From Pseudonocardia bannensis (GTDB lineage Bacteria > Actinomycetota > Actinomycetes > Mycobacteriales > Pseudonocardiaceae), in contig NZ_JAAXKZ010000054.1 of assembly GCF_012911875.1 (NCBI RefSeq), positions 1 to 37,535 of the forward strand: a stretch of DNA of 37,535 nt, written 5' to 3'. Positions within the stretch are counted from its first letter, which is position 1. Each line of letters opens with the position of its first letter. Below, piece after piece: positions 15,932-37,535 of this stretch. The notes beneath the pieces were generated by a model. It was not told the DNA's origin. It saw only the letters and a list, made by a program, of their open reading frames with translations, and made no database searches. The position numbers were made by a program, and so were the translations under genes.

Positions 15932-16936
15932 ATGGCTCGCGCCGCTTCCCTGCTCCCACCCCGCGGACGGCCCCGGCTCGCCCGGGCCCTGGGCGCGGCC
16001 GCTATGGTGATCGCAGCGGTGGCTGCCTGCAGCAACGGCCAGAGCCCAGCGGCCGGCGGGGCCGCCCCCGCGGCGTCCGGGGCCTTCCCGGCGACGATCT
16101 CGCACTCGTTCGGTGAGACGACGATCCCGGCCGAGCCGAAGCGCGTCGTCGCGGTCGGGTTCAACGAGGCCGACTTCGTGCTCTCGCTCGGGGTCGTCCC
16201 GGTCGGGGTGCGCGACTTCATCGGCGAGTTCCCCGAGGAGACGCGCCCCTGGGCCCAGGACGCCCTCGGCGGCGCCAAGCCCGAGGTCGTCGGCGGCAAC
16301 GAGATCAACTTCGAGAAGGTCGCCGCCCTGAAGCCCGACCTGATCATGGGCGTCTACTCGTTCATGGACCGCAGCACCTTCGACACGCTCTCCAAGATCG
16401 CGCCGACCATCCCGGCGCTGGCCGAGGGCACCACGGCCGCCACCTGGCAGGAGCAGACCCGGATCACCGGCAAGGCTCTCGGGCGCGCGGAGAAGGCCGA
16501 GGAGGTCATCGCGGCCACCGAGAAGAAGTTCGCCGACGCCCGGGCGGCCAACCCGTCGTTCGAGGGCAAGTCCGTGGCCCTGGACTTCGTCGTCGAGGGC
16601 ACGACCTACAAGCTGGGCACCGACGACCTGCGGGCCCAGGTGTTCGACGGGCTCGGCCTCGAGGCCGGCCCGACGACCGAGACGCTGAGCGACGAGCGGC
16701 TCTCCGAGCTCGACAAGGACGTGGTCGTCGTGGTCGGTGTGCCGAAGGAGGCCCTTGCGGGCAACCAGGTCTTCCAGAATCTGACCGCGGTCAAGGAGAA
16801 CCGGGTCGTCTACCTCGGCGACTACAGCACCGAGTTCAGCGGCGCGATCGGCTTCGGCAGCCCGCTGAGCCTGCCGTACGCGATCGACATCGTCACCCCG
16901 CAGCTGGCGTCGGTGCTGGGCGGCAGCGCCGGCTGA
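15932..16936 (+). CDS. Iron-siderophore ABC transporter substrate-binding lipoprotein
   Basis: A 334-residue class III binding protein (FecB/FepB/CchF-like). The signal sequence MARAAS...[15 protein letters not shown] ends in a lipobox with Cys near residue 33, so the protein is anchored outside the membrane. The core has the family layout: [20 protein letters not shown] in the N-lobe, [20 protein letters not shown], a long linker helix rich in Glu/Lys/Ala, and a C-lobe ending [21 protein letters not shown] 15932 has GGAGG 8 nt upstream. It is preceded by a strong iron box and followed by a terminator. No FecCD-type permease or its ATPase is in the window, so it uses components elsewhere or, less likely, the exporter-fold pair next to it. 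Confidence 0.88.
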   Translation: MARAASLLPPRGRPRLARALGAAAMVIAAVAACSNGQSPAAGGAAPAASGAFPATISHSFGETTIPAEPKRVVAVGFNEADFVLSLGVVPVGVRDFIGEFPEETRPWAQDALGGAKPEVVGGNEINFEKVAALKPDLIMGVYSFMDRSTFDTLSKIAPTIPALAEGTTAATWQEQTRITGKALGRAEKAEEVIAATEKKFADARAANPSFEGKSVALDFVVEGTTYKLGTDDLRAQVFDGLGLEAGPTTETLSDERLSELDKDVVVVVGVPKEALAGNQVFQNLTAVKENRVVYLGDYSTEFSGAIGFGSPLSLPYAIDIVTPQLASVLGGSAG

Positions 16937-16950
16937 CGTCGGCACCGATG

Positions 16951-16991
16951 CGGCGAGGGGCGGGACCGGTGGCCGGCCCCGCCCCTCGCCG
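16951..16991. terminator. Bidirectional hairpin between binding protein and catalase
   Basis: Perfect 14-bp stem CGGCGAGGGGCGGG / CCCGCCCCTCGCCG with a 13-nt loop that can itself pair CCGG with CCGG. It lies between two convergent stop codons. Confidence 0.75.
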
Positions 16992-17006
16992 TCACTCCGC
17001 CGCGAC

Positions 17007-18530
17007 TCAGGCCTTGGCCTGCATGCTCTCCCGGGCCGGGTTGGCCTGCTCGGCCGCCTTCGGGTCCTTCTCCCCCTGCTTGGCGCGGACGCCTGCCTCG
17101 ACCTTGTCGCCCAGGCTCTTGTCCACGTTGCGCCAGTACTCGAAGGCGCGCTGCAGGATCGGTTCGCTCACGCCGTTGAGCAGGTGGCCCACGATGTTGT
17201 CGACCAGGCGCTCCCGCTCGGCGTCGTCGAGCACCTCGCGGACCATCGTGCCGGCCTGGCCCCAGTCGTCGTCGTCGGAACGCAACGTGTAAGCCGAGCG
17301 CACCATGTCACCGTCGGTGTGCCAGCCCGCGGGCTCGCCGTAGCGCGCGGTGTCGGCGGCCGGGCCACCGTAGGAGTTCGGCGCGTACACGGGGTCCGAC
17401 ACCTTGTGGTACCGCATCGCGCCGTCCTTGCTGTAGCTGTGCACGGGCGACTTCGACGCGTTCACCGGCAGTTGCTTGTAGTTCGCGCCGATGCGGTAGC
17501 GGTGGGCGTCGGCGTAGGAGAACAGCCGGGCCAGTAGCATCTTGTCCGGGCTCGGGCCGATGCCCGGTACGAGGTTGTTCGGCTCGAAGGCCGCCTGCTC
17601 GATCTCGGTGTGGTAGTCGGTCGGGTTGCGGTCCAGCGTCAGCCGGCCGACCTCGATGAGCGGGTAGTCCCCGTGCGGCCAGACCTTTGTCAGGTCGAAC
17701 GGGTTGAACCGGTAGGTCTTGGCGTCCTCGAACGGCATGATCTGCATCTTCAGCGTCCAGCTCGGGTGCTCGCCCCGCTCGATCGCCTCGTACAGGTCAC
17801 GGGTGTGGTAGTCGGTGTCCGCCGCGGCCATCTGGTCGGCCTCGTGCTGGCTGAAGAACTCGATGCCCTGGTCGGTCTTGAAGTGGTACTTCACCCAGAA
17901 CTTCTCACCGGCCGCGTTGACCCACAGGTAGGTGTGGCTGGAGTAGCCGTTCATGTGCCGCCAGGTGCGCGGGATCCCGCGATCACCCATCAGCCAGGTG
18001 ACCTGGTGCGCCGATTCCGGCGACAGGGTCCAGAAGTCCCATTGCATGTCATGGTCGCGCAGGTTGTTGCTCGCGCGCCGCTTCTGCGAGCGGATGAAAT
18101 GCTGGAACTTCATGGGATCGCGGACGAAGAACACCGGGGTGTTGTTGCCGACCATGTCGTAGACACCCTCGGTCGTATAGAACTTGAGCGCGAAACCGCG
18201 GGGGTCGCGCCACGTGTCGGGGCTTCCGCGCTCGCCGGCCACCGTGGAGAAGCGGATCAACGTCTCGGTGGTGGTGCCCGGTTGGAACACTGCCGCCTTG
18301 GTGTAGGCGCTGACGTCGTTCGTCACCTCGAACCGGCCGAAGGCGCCGCCGCCCTTGGCGTGCGGCTGGCGCTCGGGCACACGCTCGCGATTGAACTGCG
18401 CCATCTGCTCGATGAGGTAGTGATCCTGCAGCAGGATCGGCCCGTCCGGGCCGACGGTGAGTGAGTGCTCGTCGCTCTCGACCGGGATTCCCGCGTCCGT
18501 CGTCGTCGGTTCGGGCTGCGTTGACGTCAC
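17007..18530 (-). CDS. katA: Monofunctional heme catalase
   Basis: A 507-residue small-subunit catalase. The distal His is in [18 protein letters not shown], the distal Asn in [12 protein letters not shown], and the proximal heme-ligand Tyr in [17 protein letters not shown]; the [14 protein letters not shown] and [20 protein letters not shown] blocks are typical. It dismutates hydrogen peroxide in the cytosol. Start is GTG 18530 with GAGGAGG 7 nt upstream; this GTG overlaps the stop of the furA-like gene (GTGA), so the genes are coupled. Regulation by the upstream Fur-family protein is expected. It sits inside the siderophore locus on the opposite side of a terminator from the iron-uptake gene; iron and peroxide defence are commonly linked. 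Confidence 0.93.
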   Translation of the reverse strand: MTSTQPEPTTTDAGIPVESDEHSLTVGPDGPILLQDHYLIEQMAQFNRERVPERQPHAKGGGAFGRFEVTNDVSAYTKAAVFQPGTTTETLIRFSTVAGERGSPDTWRDPRGFALKFYTTEGVYDMVGNNTPVFFVRDPMKFQHFIRSQKRRASNNLRDHDMQWDFWTLSPESAHQVTWLMGDRGIPRTWRHMNGYSSHTYLWVNAAGEKFWVKYHFKTDQGIEFFSQHEADQMAAADTDYHTRDLYEAIERGEHPSWTLKMQIMPFEDAKTYRFNPFDLTKVWPHGDYPLIEVGRLTLDRNPTDYHTEIEQAAFEPNNLVPGIGPSPDKMLLARLFSYADAHRYRIGANYKQLPVNASKSPVHSYSKDGAMRYHKVSDPVYAPNSYGGPAADTARYGEPAGWHTDGDMVRSAYTLRSDDDDWGQAGTMVREVLDDAERERLVDNIVGHLLNGVSEPILQRAFEYWRNVDKSLGDKVEAGVRAKQGEKDPKAAEQANPARESMQAKA

Positions 18531-18997
18531 AGTCGTGCCTCCTCGTTGTCGTGAGATCCCTGCGCGGTCGTGCACGTGGGGCACAGACCCCAGAACACCA
18601 CCTCGGCCTCGTCGACCGCGAAGCCGCGGTCGTCGCCCGGCGTGAGGCACGGCCGTACCCCGACCGGGCAGTCGACGTCCTCGGTACGCCCGCAGCGGCG
18701 GCACACGAGGTGGTGGTGGTTGTCGCCGACGCGACGCTCGAACCGGGCCGGATGTCCGGCGGGTTCGATCCGTCGCAGCAAACCGGCCTCGGCGCACGCG
18801 GCGAGGACGTCGTAGACGGCCTGGGTGGACACCGAACCGAGCTGCTCCCGCACGCCGGCACCCACCTCGTCGGCGGTGGCGTGGGGGTGCTCGGCCAGCC
18901 ACGCCAGGACGGCACGGCGGGGCCTGGTCACGCGCAGGCCCGCCGCGCGCAACGACTGCGTCGCGGCACCGTCCGGGTCGACGGGGACGAAAGCCAT
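18527..18997 (-). CDS. furA: Fur-family peroxide/iron regulator (FurA-like)
   Basis: A 156-residue regulator. The N-terminal winged helix contains [20 protein letters not shown] and [21 protein letters not shown]. The dimerisation/metal domain has [12 protein letters not shown] and a terminal CPTC, giving the two CxxC zinc pairs of the family. Placement directly in front of a catalase, with a 4-nt overlap, matches the furA-katG/katA arrangement of actinobacteria, where the protein represses its own operon until oxidised by peroxide. ATG 18997 has GGGAGG about 12 nt upstream. The longer frame running upstream lacks family similarity. Confidence 0.88.
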   Translation of the reverse strand: MAFVPVDPDGAATQSLRAAGLRVTRPRRAVLAWLAEHPHATADEVGAGVREQLGSVSTQAVYDVLAACAEAGLLRRIEPAGHPARFERRVGDNHHHLVCRRCGRTEDVDCPVGVRPCLTPGDDRGFAVDEAEVVFWGLCPTCTTAQGSHDNEEARL

Positions 18998-19017
18998 GAT
19001 GGGAGCCACCCTCCCGC

Positions 19018-19041
19018 GTTCTCTGGAATGAGCCAAGAGTT
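19018..19041 (-). promoter_or_regulatory. Probable FurA operator upstream of furA-katA
   Basis: On the minus strand the core CTCTTGGCTCATTCCAGAG (19023-19041 region) is an imperfect palindrome in otherwise GC-rich DNA. It closely resembles the CTTGACT-x-ATTCCAGA sequence that I recall as the conserved AT-richer FurA site before mycobacterial furA-katG. TTGGCT could serve as a -35-like element. It is 21 nt before the ATG at 18997. Confidence 0.55.
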
Positions 19042-19190
19042 CATGCCCGGTGGCGCCGGCAGCTAAACCGGCCACCGGAGCACGATCGGCTGCTTCCACC
19101 CCGCACGACATCGCCGCAGGGCGATGGCTCCGGCCCGAACGCGATCACCGCAGGGCGGATCGTCCGAATCGGTGTGTGGATCCACGCCGG

Positions 19191-19225
19191 CACCCCGGCC
19201 GGACCGCGAACGGCCGGCCGGGGTG
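19191..19225 (-). terminator. Hairpin terminator of the NRPS operon
   Basis: Perfect 12-bp stem CACCCCGGCCGG / CCGGCCGGGGTG with an 11-nt loop, ending 11 nt beyond the NRPS stop codon on its downstream side. Confidence 0.7.
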
Positions 19226-19235
19226 GAGCACCAGA

Positions 19236-33215
<13,980 letters not shown>

Positions 33216-33248
33216 GGCAGCGGTACGGGGATCAGTGGGCAGCCGGGG

Positions 33249-33473
33249 TCAGGCCGCCCCGTCGCGTTCCATCCGCTCGACCAGGCTCCGCGGCCGCAGG
33301 TCGGTCCAGTGCGCCTCGATGTGGTCCAGGCACGACCGCCGGGTGTCCGGACCGTGCTGCACGGTCCAGCCCTCGGGCACCGGCACGAAGGTCGGCCACA
33401 GCGAGTACTGGCCCTCGTCGTTGCGCAGCGCGTGGAACGTGCCGTTCTCGTCGTCGAAGGGGTTGGTGGACAT
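33249..33473 (-). CDS. MbtH-like protein
   Basis: A 74-residue protein with the family hallmarks NPFDDENG at the N-terminus, [19 protein letters not shown] in the middle (the Ser-Leu-Trp-Pro and PEGW motifs) and the helix [17 protein letters not shown]. MbtH proteins bind NRPS adenylation domains and are often needed for their solubility or activity. ATG 33473 has AGGAG 7 nt upstream. It is placed 44 nt after the monooxygenase stop and 33 nt before the NRPS start, in one operon. Its partners are probably the four A domains of the adjacent NRPS. Confidence 0.95.
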   Translation of the reverse strand: MSTNPFDDENGTFHALRNDEGQYSLWPTFVPVPEGWTVQHGPDTRRSCLDHIEAHWTDLRPRSLVERMERDGAA

Positions 33474-33517
33474 GGGTGTCTCCTGGATTCGGGGAGTGGA
33501 GCCGGCGGCGGGGGCGC

Positions 33518-34885
33518 TCAGCGGGCGACGGGGGCGTCGGCGAGCGCGGCGGGGGCCGGCGCAGCGGCCGGGGCACCCCCCGCGATCGACGCGACGATCT
33601 CCCCGGAGCGCACCGCGACGTTCGACAGCAGCGTCGAGGAGATGCCGTGCGTGTGCTCCGTCGCGCCCTGCACGTAGATACCGGCGGTGAGGTCTGCGGT
33701 GGTGGCGATGCGGTAGTCGCGCCGGATGTCGAGCCGCCCCGCGGCGTCGCGGGCGCAGGACCGGGCGAGGTCACCGAGCAGCCAGAGTGGGTCGGTAGCG
33801 CGGTAGCCGGTCGCGTAGACGACGGCGTCGGAGGTGAGCACCTCGCGATCGCCGTCGATCATCGACTCGACCGCGAGCTCGACCCGGCCCCCGATCTCGA
33901 CGACGTCGGTCACGCGCGTGACGTTGAGGAAGCGCAGGCGCTCCCGGCCCGCGACCCGCTCGTGATAGTGGCGCCGGTAGAGCTCGTCGATCAGCTCGGG
34001 GTCGACCACCGAGTAGTTCGTGTTCGCGTGGTAGCCCAGGATCTGCTCCTTCACCTCGTCGGGCGCGGTGTAGAAGTGGTCGACCGCGACCGGGTCGAAG
34101 ATCCGGTTGGCGAAGGAGCTGTCGTCGGCCGGGCTGTAGCCGTAGCGCGTGAAGACCGCGCAGACCTCGGCGGTCGGGAAGGTCCGGTGCAGGAAGTCGA
34201 CGGCCTCGGCGGCGCTCTGGCCGGCGCCGACCACGGCGAGCCGGCTGGGCTCGGTGCCCTTGAGCAGCGCGACCCGGCCCAGCAGGTCGCGGCTGTGCCA
34301 CACCCGATCACCGAGCCGGACCCCGCGCGGCACGTGCGGGGTCAGCCCGGTCGCAAGCACGACGTTGCGGGTCCGGTGGCGCTCGGTCGAGCCGTCGGCG
34401 TACCGCGTCACCACCTCCAGGTGGCGCACCGGGCCTGCCGGGCCGTCACCGCGCACCGGAGCGATCTCCACGACCTCGGCGCCGTAGTCGACCTGGCCGG
34501 CGAAACCCGCGGCGGCCCACTCCAGGTAGTCGTGAAACTCGAGGCGGGTCGGGAACACGCTGCCGTAGTTGATGAAGTCGACGAGCCGGTTCCGCGCGTG
34601 CAGGTAGGACAGGAAGCTGAACGGGCTGCCCGGGTTCCGCTGCGTGACCAGGTCCTTCAGGAACGACACCTGCATCGTCGCGTCTTCGAGCAGCATCCCG
34701 CGGTGCCACCCGAAGCAGGGCTGGCGCTCCAGGAACCGTGCGGTCAACCGGCGCTCGGGCGCAGCGGCGCGGTTGTGCTCCGCGACCGCGATGGCCAGCG
34801 CCAAGTTCGACGGTCCGAACCCCACTCCGAGGACGTCGAGGACATCCGGACCGGAGCCGGGGCGTGCAGGGGCGGAGTACGACAT
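33518..34885 (-). CDS. L-ornithine N5-monooxygenase
   Basis: A 455-residue flavin N-hydroxylase of the SidA/PvdA/IucD/CchB family. It converts L-ornithine to N5-hydroxyornithine with FAD, NADPH and oxygen. The FAD motif is [13 protein letters not shown] near residue 20. The active-site segment [20 protein letters not shown] follows, then the NADPH motif [15 protein letters not shown], the [14 protein letters not shown] block, and the late ATGY motif [13 protein letters not shown] chose ATG 34885 (MSYSAP) because GAGAGG is 6 nt upstream; ATG 34891 touches that site. It is first in the operon with MbtH and NRPS, about 55 bp behind an iron box. It supplies the hydroxamate precursor that the formyltransferase at 11396 modifies. 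Confidence 0.93.
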   Translation of the reverse strand: MSYSAPARPGSGPDVLDVLGVGFGPSNLALAIAVAEHNRAAAPERRLTARFLERQPCFGWHRGMLLEDATMQVSFLKDLVTQRNPGSPFSFLSYLHARNRLVDFINYGSVFPTRLEFHDYLEWAAAGFAGQVDYGAEVVEIAPVRGDGPAGPVRHLEVVTRYADGSTERHRTRNVVLATGLTPHVPRGVRLGDRVWHSRDLLGRVALLKGTEPSRLAVVGAGQSAAEAVDFLHRTFPTAEVCAVFTRYGYSPADDSSFANRIFDPVAVDHFYTAPDEVKEQILGYHANTNYSVVDPELIDELYRRHYHERVAGRERLRFLNVTRVTDVVEIGGRVELAVESMIDGDREVLTSDAVVYATGYRATDPLWLLGDLARSCARDAAGRLDIRRDYRIATTADLTAGIYVQGATEHTHGISSTLLSNVAVRSGEIVASIAGGAPAAAPAPAALADAPVAR

Positions 34886-34939
34886 CGTCATCCTCTCGAT
34901 GGCCCGCGGCACGCGAAGCCATGATCGCCGATCCTTATC

Positions 34940-34958
34940 TAAGGGCAGGCTAACCATA
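34940..34958. promoter_or_regulatory. IdeR/DmdR-type iron box of the monooxygenase-MbtH-NRPS operon
   Basis: TAAGGGCAGGCTAACCATA matches the IdeR consensus at 14 of 19 positions, counted by eye, including the GGCTAACC core. It lies in an AT-richer patch upstream of the monooxygenase gene. Confidence 0.75.
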
Positions 34959-34986
34959 AGCTGGCGCACGTCAGAGGTCCGCCCGA

Positions 34987-35012
34987 GTGATCATCTGCGC
35001 CATGTTGATCAC
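34987..35012. repeat. Perfect 7-bp inverted repeat, possible operator
   Basis: GTGATCA (34987-34993) and TGATCAC (35006-35012) are separated by 12 nt, upstream of the iron box. The rest of 34960-35130 holds no supported gene. It may be a regulator site, but a chance repeat cannot be excluded. Confidence 0.3.
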
Positions 35013-35131
35013 GCTGGGTACACGCTCTGGGGCCGAACGGGCGTATCGCCGCTCACACTTGCGATGTACCTGCTGGCCACGCCGTTGCGCGCAGGCGCTT
35101 CGCCGCGCCCGTCGCCGAAGGACGGAAACGG

Positions 35132-35169
35132 CACGGCCCGGCACGCGAACGGTCGCGTGCCGGGCCGTG
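35132..35169 (-). terminator. Very strong hairpin after the secreted repeat protein
   Basis: Perfect 17-bp stem, CACGGCCCGGCACGCGA with its exact complement at 35153-35169, closed by a 4-nt loop ACGG. It lies 36 nt beyond the stop of the gene that ends at 35206. Confidence 0.85.
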
Positions 35170-35205
35170 AGAGGTGCCCCCGCCCGGCGTCAGCCGGGCG
35201 ACGGG

Positions 35206-35856
35206 TCAGCGCGAGAAACTGATCGCCACGCTGATCCCGGGACCGCCCTGGCCGAACCCGTCGGCCAGATCGACACCGCGGGGCAGCGAGGGGGCCTGCT
35301 CCGCCGACGGGGCCTCGAACTCCGGGGCCTCGGGCGCGTCGAACTCCGGAGCCCCCGGCGCCTCGAAGGCGGGGGCCCCGAACGCGTCGAAGGCCGGAGC
35401 CTGCGGCAGCGCGGGCACACCGAACGCCGGCGCGTCGAACGCGGGCGGCTCGGGGAGTGACGCGGCGGACCCTCCGTCCTCCGCGTCGTAGTCGCCCTCG
35501 AACTCCGACTCGCCGTCCATGGTCCAGCCGGATCCGGTCGACCCGCTCCCGGAGAACTCACCGTTCGCCGAGCCCGACTGCGCGCCCGGGAACGATCCGC
35601 TCACCAGGTCTGCGGTCTGGAACGCCTCCCCGTCCAGGCCGGGCGCCCCGGCGTTCGGCACTCCGTCCGGACCTGGCAGGGCGAGGGCGTCGGCCGAGCC
35701 GGGGAGCTCCGCAGCACCGGATGCGTCGGGAGCGCCGGGCAGGTCAGGGGTGGTCGGCAGCGCGGCCGCCCCGGCGATACCGGACACGGCGAACGCCAGC
35801 GGCATCGACAGCGCGCCGACAGCGGCGACGCGGCGGGCCGTCTTGTTCATCTGCAT
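35206..35856 (-). CDS. Secreted Pro/Ala/Glu-rich repeat protein of unknown function
   Basis: A 216-residue protein I do not recognise. Its N-terminus (MQMNKTARRVAAVGALSMPL followed by AFAVSGIAGAAA) is a clear Sec signal peptide, cleaved around residues 30-32. The mature part is acidic and low in complexity: a Gly/Ser/Asp-rich middle, then seven imperfect units built on PAFDAP / PAFEAPGA / PEFDAPEA / PEFEAPSA (about residues 130-185), and a short hydrophobic end GPGISVAISFSR. It has no cysteine and no sortase motif in the mature part. ATG 35856 is preferred because GAGAGG is 9 nt upstream; ATG 35865 touches that site and ATG 35850 is also possible. It probably acts at or outside the cell wall. 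Confidence 0.7.
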   Translation of the reverse strand: MQMNKTARRVAAVGALSMPLAFAVSGIAGAAALPTTPDLPGAPDASGAAELPGSADALALPGPDGVPNAGAPGLDGEAFQTADLVSGSFPGAQSGSANGEFSGSGSTGSGWTMDGESEFEGDYDAEDGGSAASLPEPPAFDAPAFGVPALPQAPAFDAFGAPAFEAPGAPEFDAPEAPEFEAPSAEQAPSLPRGVDLADGFGQGGPGISVAISFSR

Positions 35857-36395
35857 CGAGTACATCCCTCTCTTCGGCGTTGTCCGCGGATCAAGCGCCG
35901 GACGGCGCAGGGCGGGCATCGCTGCGCGCCCGTTATGTAGCTGTGCGTGACCGGGCTCGCGGCGGAGAAGCTAGCTTGCTACGCCGTAAGAGGCACTCCG
36001 AGGGGGCGAAGAGCGGCATTCGGAGCATCGGGGAGGGGATTTTGTCACTATCTGTTCATGTAACGCTCTACAGTGAGTAGTTGGAGCGCGCGCTGACTTT
36101 TACGGACAGTCACCATTGGCGGGAGCCTCCGGGCCCCGCCCGGTCAGGTGTCCGGACGCCGGAAGTTTGACGATGATCATGTGGCCGTATCGCCGCGGGT
36201 ACAGCGGTCGTTGAACAGTGCCCTCTCGGACGACCGGTCCGCCGGGCCCTGCCGGATCACCGGATCGCGGCTGACCCACCCGCGCTCACGACCGGCCGGG
36301 AGCGGGGCCCGGCCGACGCGATCGCCGGTACACCGGACCACCGCCGGGCCGATCGTCCGGCTGCGGGCCGGGGGTCGACGCCGGACAGGCCGGCC
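35857..36395. other. Long intergenic region before the secreted protein gene
   Basis: There is no supported gene in 540 bp. The part at about 36040-36120 is clearly richer in A and T than its surroundings and is the best candidate for the promoter, which would leave a 5' untranslated leader of roughly 180 nt. A 10-bp palindrome AAGCTAGCTT lies at 35968-35977. I looked for a c-di-AMP (ydaO-type) riboswitch core, common before actinobacterial cell-wall genes, and did not see it. An open frame on the plus strand from 36148 is low in complexity and runs into the TetR gene. Confidence 0.5.
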
Positions 36396-37022
36396 TCAGG
36401 GGGCCAGCAACACCCGCGCCAGGTCCTTCCACTGCGCGACCATCGGGTCGCCGGCAGGGTCGCGAGGATCGAAGGTGTAGGTCAGCGCCGTGCCGCGCAT
36501 GCTCGTCAGGAGCAGATCGCGCAGCTGACGGAAGCGCGGATGCGACGCGTGCGGCTCGCCGAACATCCGTCCGATCGACGCCCGGATCACCGAGCCGAGC
36601 CGCCGCTCTTCCGGCAGCAGCGCCTCGGCGATCTCGGGATTGGCCCGGGCGGCCGTCCACAGTTCGACCGCAGCCCAGAAATGCGGCTCGTGGAAGGTCT
36701 CCCAGAGCAGCTCGACGACCCGGTCGACCCGCCCCCAGCCCTCCGTGATGTTCCCGTCGTCCCCGAGCAGGTGTAGCACCCGGTCCTCGGTGTCCTGCAC
36801 CCGCTTCACGGCCAGGTACTGCGCGGCCGCCACCAGCAGCCGGTCGCGGGACGGGAAGTGGTGCAGCAACCGGCCCCGGGACACGCCCGCCGCTGCCTGG
36901 ATGGTCAGCGTGGTGGCGCCGGAGTACCCACCGGCGGTGAGGCACCCCACCGCCGCGTCCAGGATCCGGGCGCGGCTGTCCTCGGTGCGCTGCGCCCGGG
37001 TCCTGGGTTGGGAAGCGGTCAC
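36396..37022 (-). CDS. TetR-family transcriptional regulator
   Basis: A 208-residue regulator. The N-terminal helix-turn-helix reads DSRARILDAAVGCLTAGGYSG, then TLTIQAAAGVSRGRLLHHFPSR and DRLLVAAAQYL, the standard TetR DNA-binding layout. The C-terminal ligand domain has no assignable pocket. Start is GTG 37022 (or GTG 37025, which overlaps the stop TAG of the acyl-CoA dehydrogenase as TAGTG). The tight junction means the two are co-translated, so the regulator probably controls this acyl-CoA dehydrogenase operon and responds to an acyl-CoA or similar ligand. Confidence 0.88.
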   Translation of the reverse strand: MTASQPRTRAQRTEDSRARILDAAVGCLTAGGYSGATTLTIQAAAGVSRGRLLHHFPSRDRLLVAAAQYLAVKRVQDTEDRVLHLLGDDGNITEGWGRVDRVVELLWETFHEPHFWAAVELWTAARANPEIAEALLPEERRLGSVIRASIGRMFGEPHASHPRFRQLRDLLLTSMRGTALTYTFDPRDPAGDPMVAQWKDLARVLLAP

Positions 37023-37024
37023 CA

Positions 37025-37535
37025 CTAGAGCCCGAGGCTCCGGCCGATGACTTCCTTCATGATCTCGGTGGTGCCGCCGTAGATGCGGGTGATCCGCGCG
37101 TCGGCGTAGGCCTTGGCGATCGGGTACTCGTTCATGTAGCCGTACCCGCCGTGCAGCTGCAGGCACTTGTCCAGGACCTTGCCCTGCAGCTCGGTGCACC
37201 ACCACTTCGCCTTCGACGCGTCGACGGCGGTGAGCTCGCCCGCGTTGAGCGCGCGCACGCAGTCGTCGACGTAGTGCTCGGCGATGTCGATCTCGGTGGC
37301 GATCTCGGCCAGCACGAACCGGGAGTTCTGGAAGGACCCGATGGGTTGGCCGAAGGCCTTGCGGTCCTTGACGTAGTCCAGCGTCTGCTCCAGCGCGGTC
37401 CGGGCCGCCGCGACGCCGGCGATCGCGATGGACAGCCGCTCCTGCGGCAGGTTGGTCACGAGCTGGGTGAAGCCCTGACCCTCCTCCGGGCCGAGCAGGT
37501 TCGCCACCGGCACGCGGACGTCGGTGAACGACAGC
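37025..37535 (-). CDS. Acyl-CoA dehydrogenase, C-terminal part (continues beyond the window)
   Basis: The last 169 codons of an acyl-CoA dehydrogenase. They begin in the strand LSFTDVRVPVANLLG and contain the C-terminal four-helix domain: QERLSIAIAGVAAARTALEQ, DRKAFGQPIGSFQNSRFVLA, KVLDKCLQLHGGYGYMNEYP and RITRIYGGTTEIMKEVIGRS. The residues after IY are GGTTEIM, where many family members have the EGT form with the catalytic Glu; other long-chain/FadE types carry the base elsewhere. It uses FAD to make the 2,3-enoyl-CoA. The N-terminal domain and start lie outside the window. Confidence 0.9.
   Translation of the reverse strand, partial: LSFTDVRVPVANLLGPEEGQGFTQLVTNLPQERLSIAIAGVAAARTALEQTLDYVKDRKAFGQPIGSFQNSRFVLAEIATEIDIAEHYVDDCVRALNAGELTAVDASKAKWWCTELQGKVLDKCLQLHGGYGYMNEYPIAKAYADARITRIYGGTTEIMKEVIGRSLGL

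Noticed and set aside
35857..36060. c-di-AMP riboswitch in the leader of the secreted protein gene
   Set aside because: The conserved core sequences of that riboswitch class were not found on the minus strand.

Overview
The window is very GC-rich DNA with actinobacterial codon use. A SigC-like sigma factor, a FurA-katA pair, iron boxes of the IdeR/DmdR type and a coelichelin/erythrochelin-style siderophore system all point to an actinomycete, most likely of the Pseudonocardiaceae or a near relative. The genus is inference, because no rRNA or marker gene is present.

Layout. 1-5250: a truncated, possibly chimeric MFS gene; an acyl-CoA ligase followed by a PLP decarboxylase; an isochorismatase-fold hydrolase; relics of an azlC/azlD exporter. 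4732-6652: a MauE/DoxX-like membrane protein and a membrane zinc-finger anti-sigma factor, divergent from a SigC-like ECF sigma factor. 6824-7582: three decayed gene fragments (a mycothiol-dependent isomerase family piece with a one-base frameshift, an IS5-type transposase tail, an IS1096-TnpR/pRiA4-ORF3-like piece). 8070-10146: a luciferase-like monooxygenase plus alpha/beta hydrolase, visibly less GC-rich than the surroundings and probably acquired. 10226-11383: a COG0523 zinc GTPase under a Zur-type box.

11396-34958 is a hydroxamate siderophore locus interrupted only by the furA-katA operon. It holds a hydroxyornithine formyltransferase, a heterodimeric exporter-fold ABC pair, a siderophore-binding lipoprotein, and an operon of ornithine N5-monooxygenase, MbtH-like protein and a 4659-residue NRPS. 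Three IdeR-type boxes (12375, 15862, 34940) cover these transcription units. The NRPS reads A-nMT-T / C-A-T / C-A-T / C-A-T / C, with no thioesterase and no recognisable epimerase. My reading of the A-domain pockets gives serine for module 2 (DVWHFSLVDK) and N5-formyl-N5-hydroxyornithine for module 3 (DMENLGLINK). Modules 1 and 4 have related pockets that I cannot assign. An ornithine hydroxamate in both would give N-methyl-X1-Ser-hfOrn-X4, a three-hydroxamate tetrapeptide laid out like erythrochelin/foroxymithine but N-methylated at the first residue.

Proposed flow: the monooxygenase hydroxylates ornithine, the formyltransferase formylates it, the NRPS with its MbtH partner assembles the peptide, and the terminal C domain (whose catalytic His is a Tyr) sits where the product is released. 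The ABC pair moves the siderophore and the lipoprotein captures the ferric form. FurA-KatA handles peroxide stress.

35132-37535: a secreted Pro/Ala/Glu-rich repeat protein with a long upstream region, then a TetR regulator tightly coupled to an acyl-CoA dehydrogenase that runs off the window.
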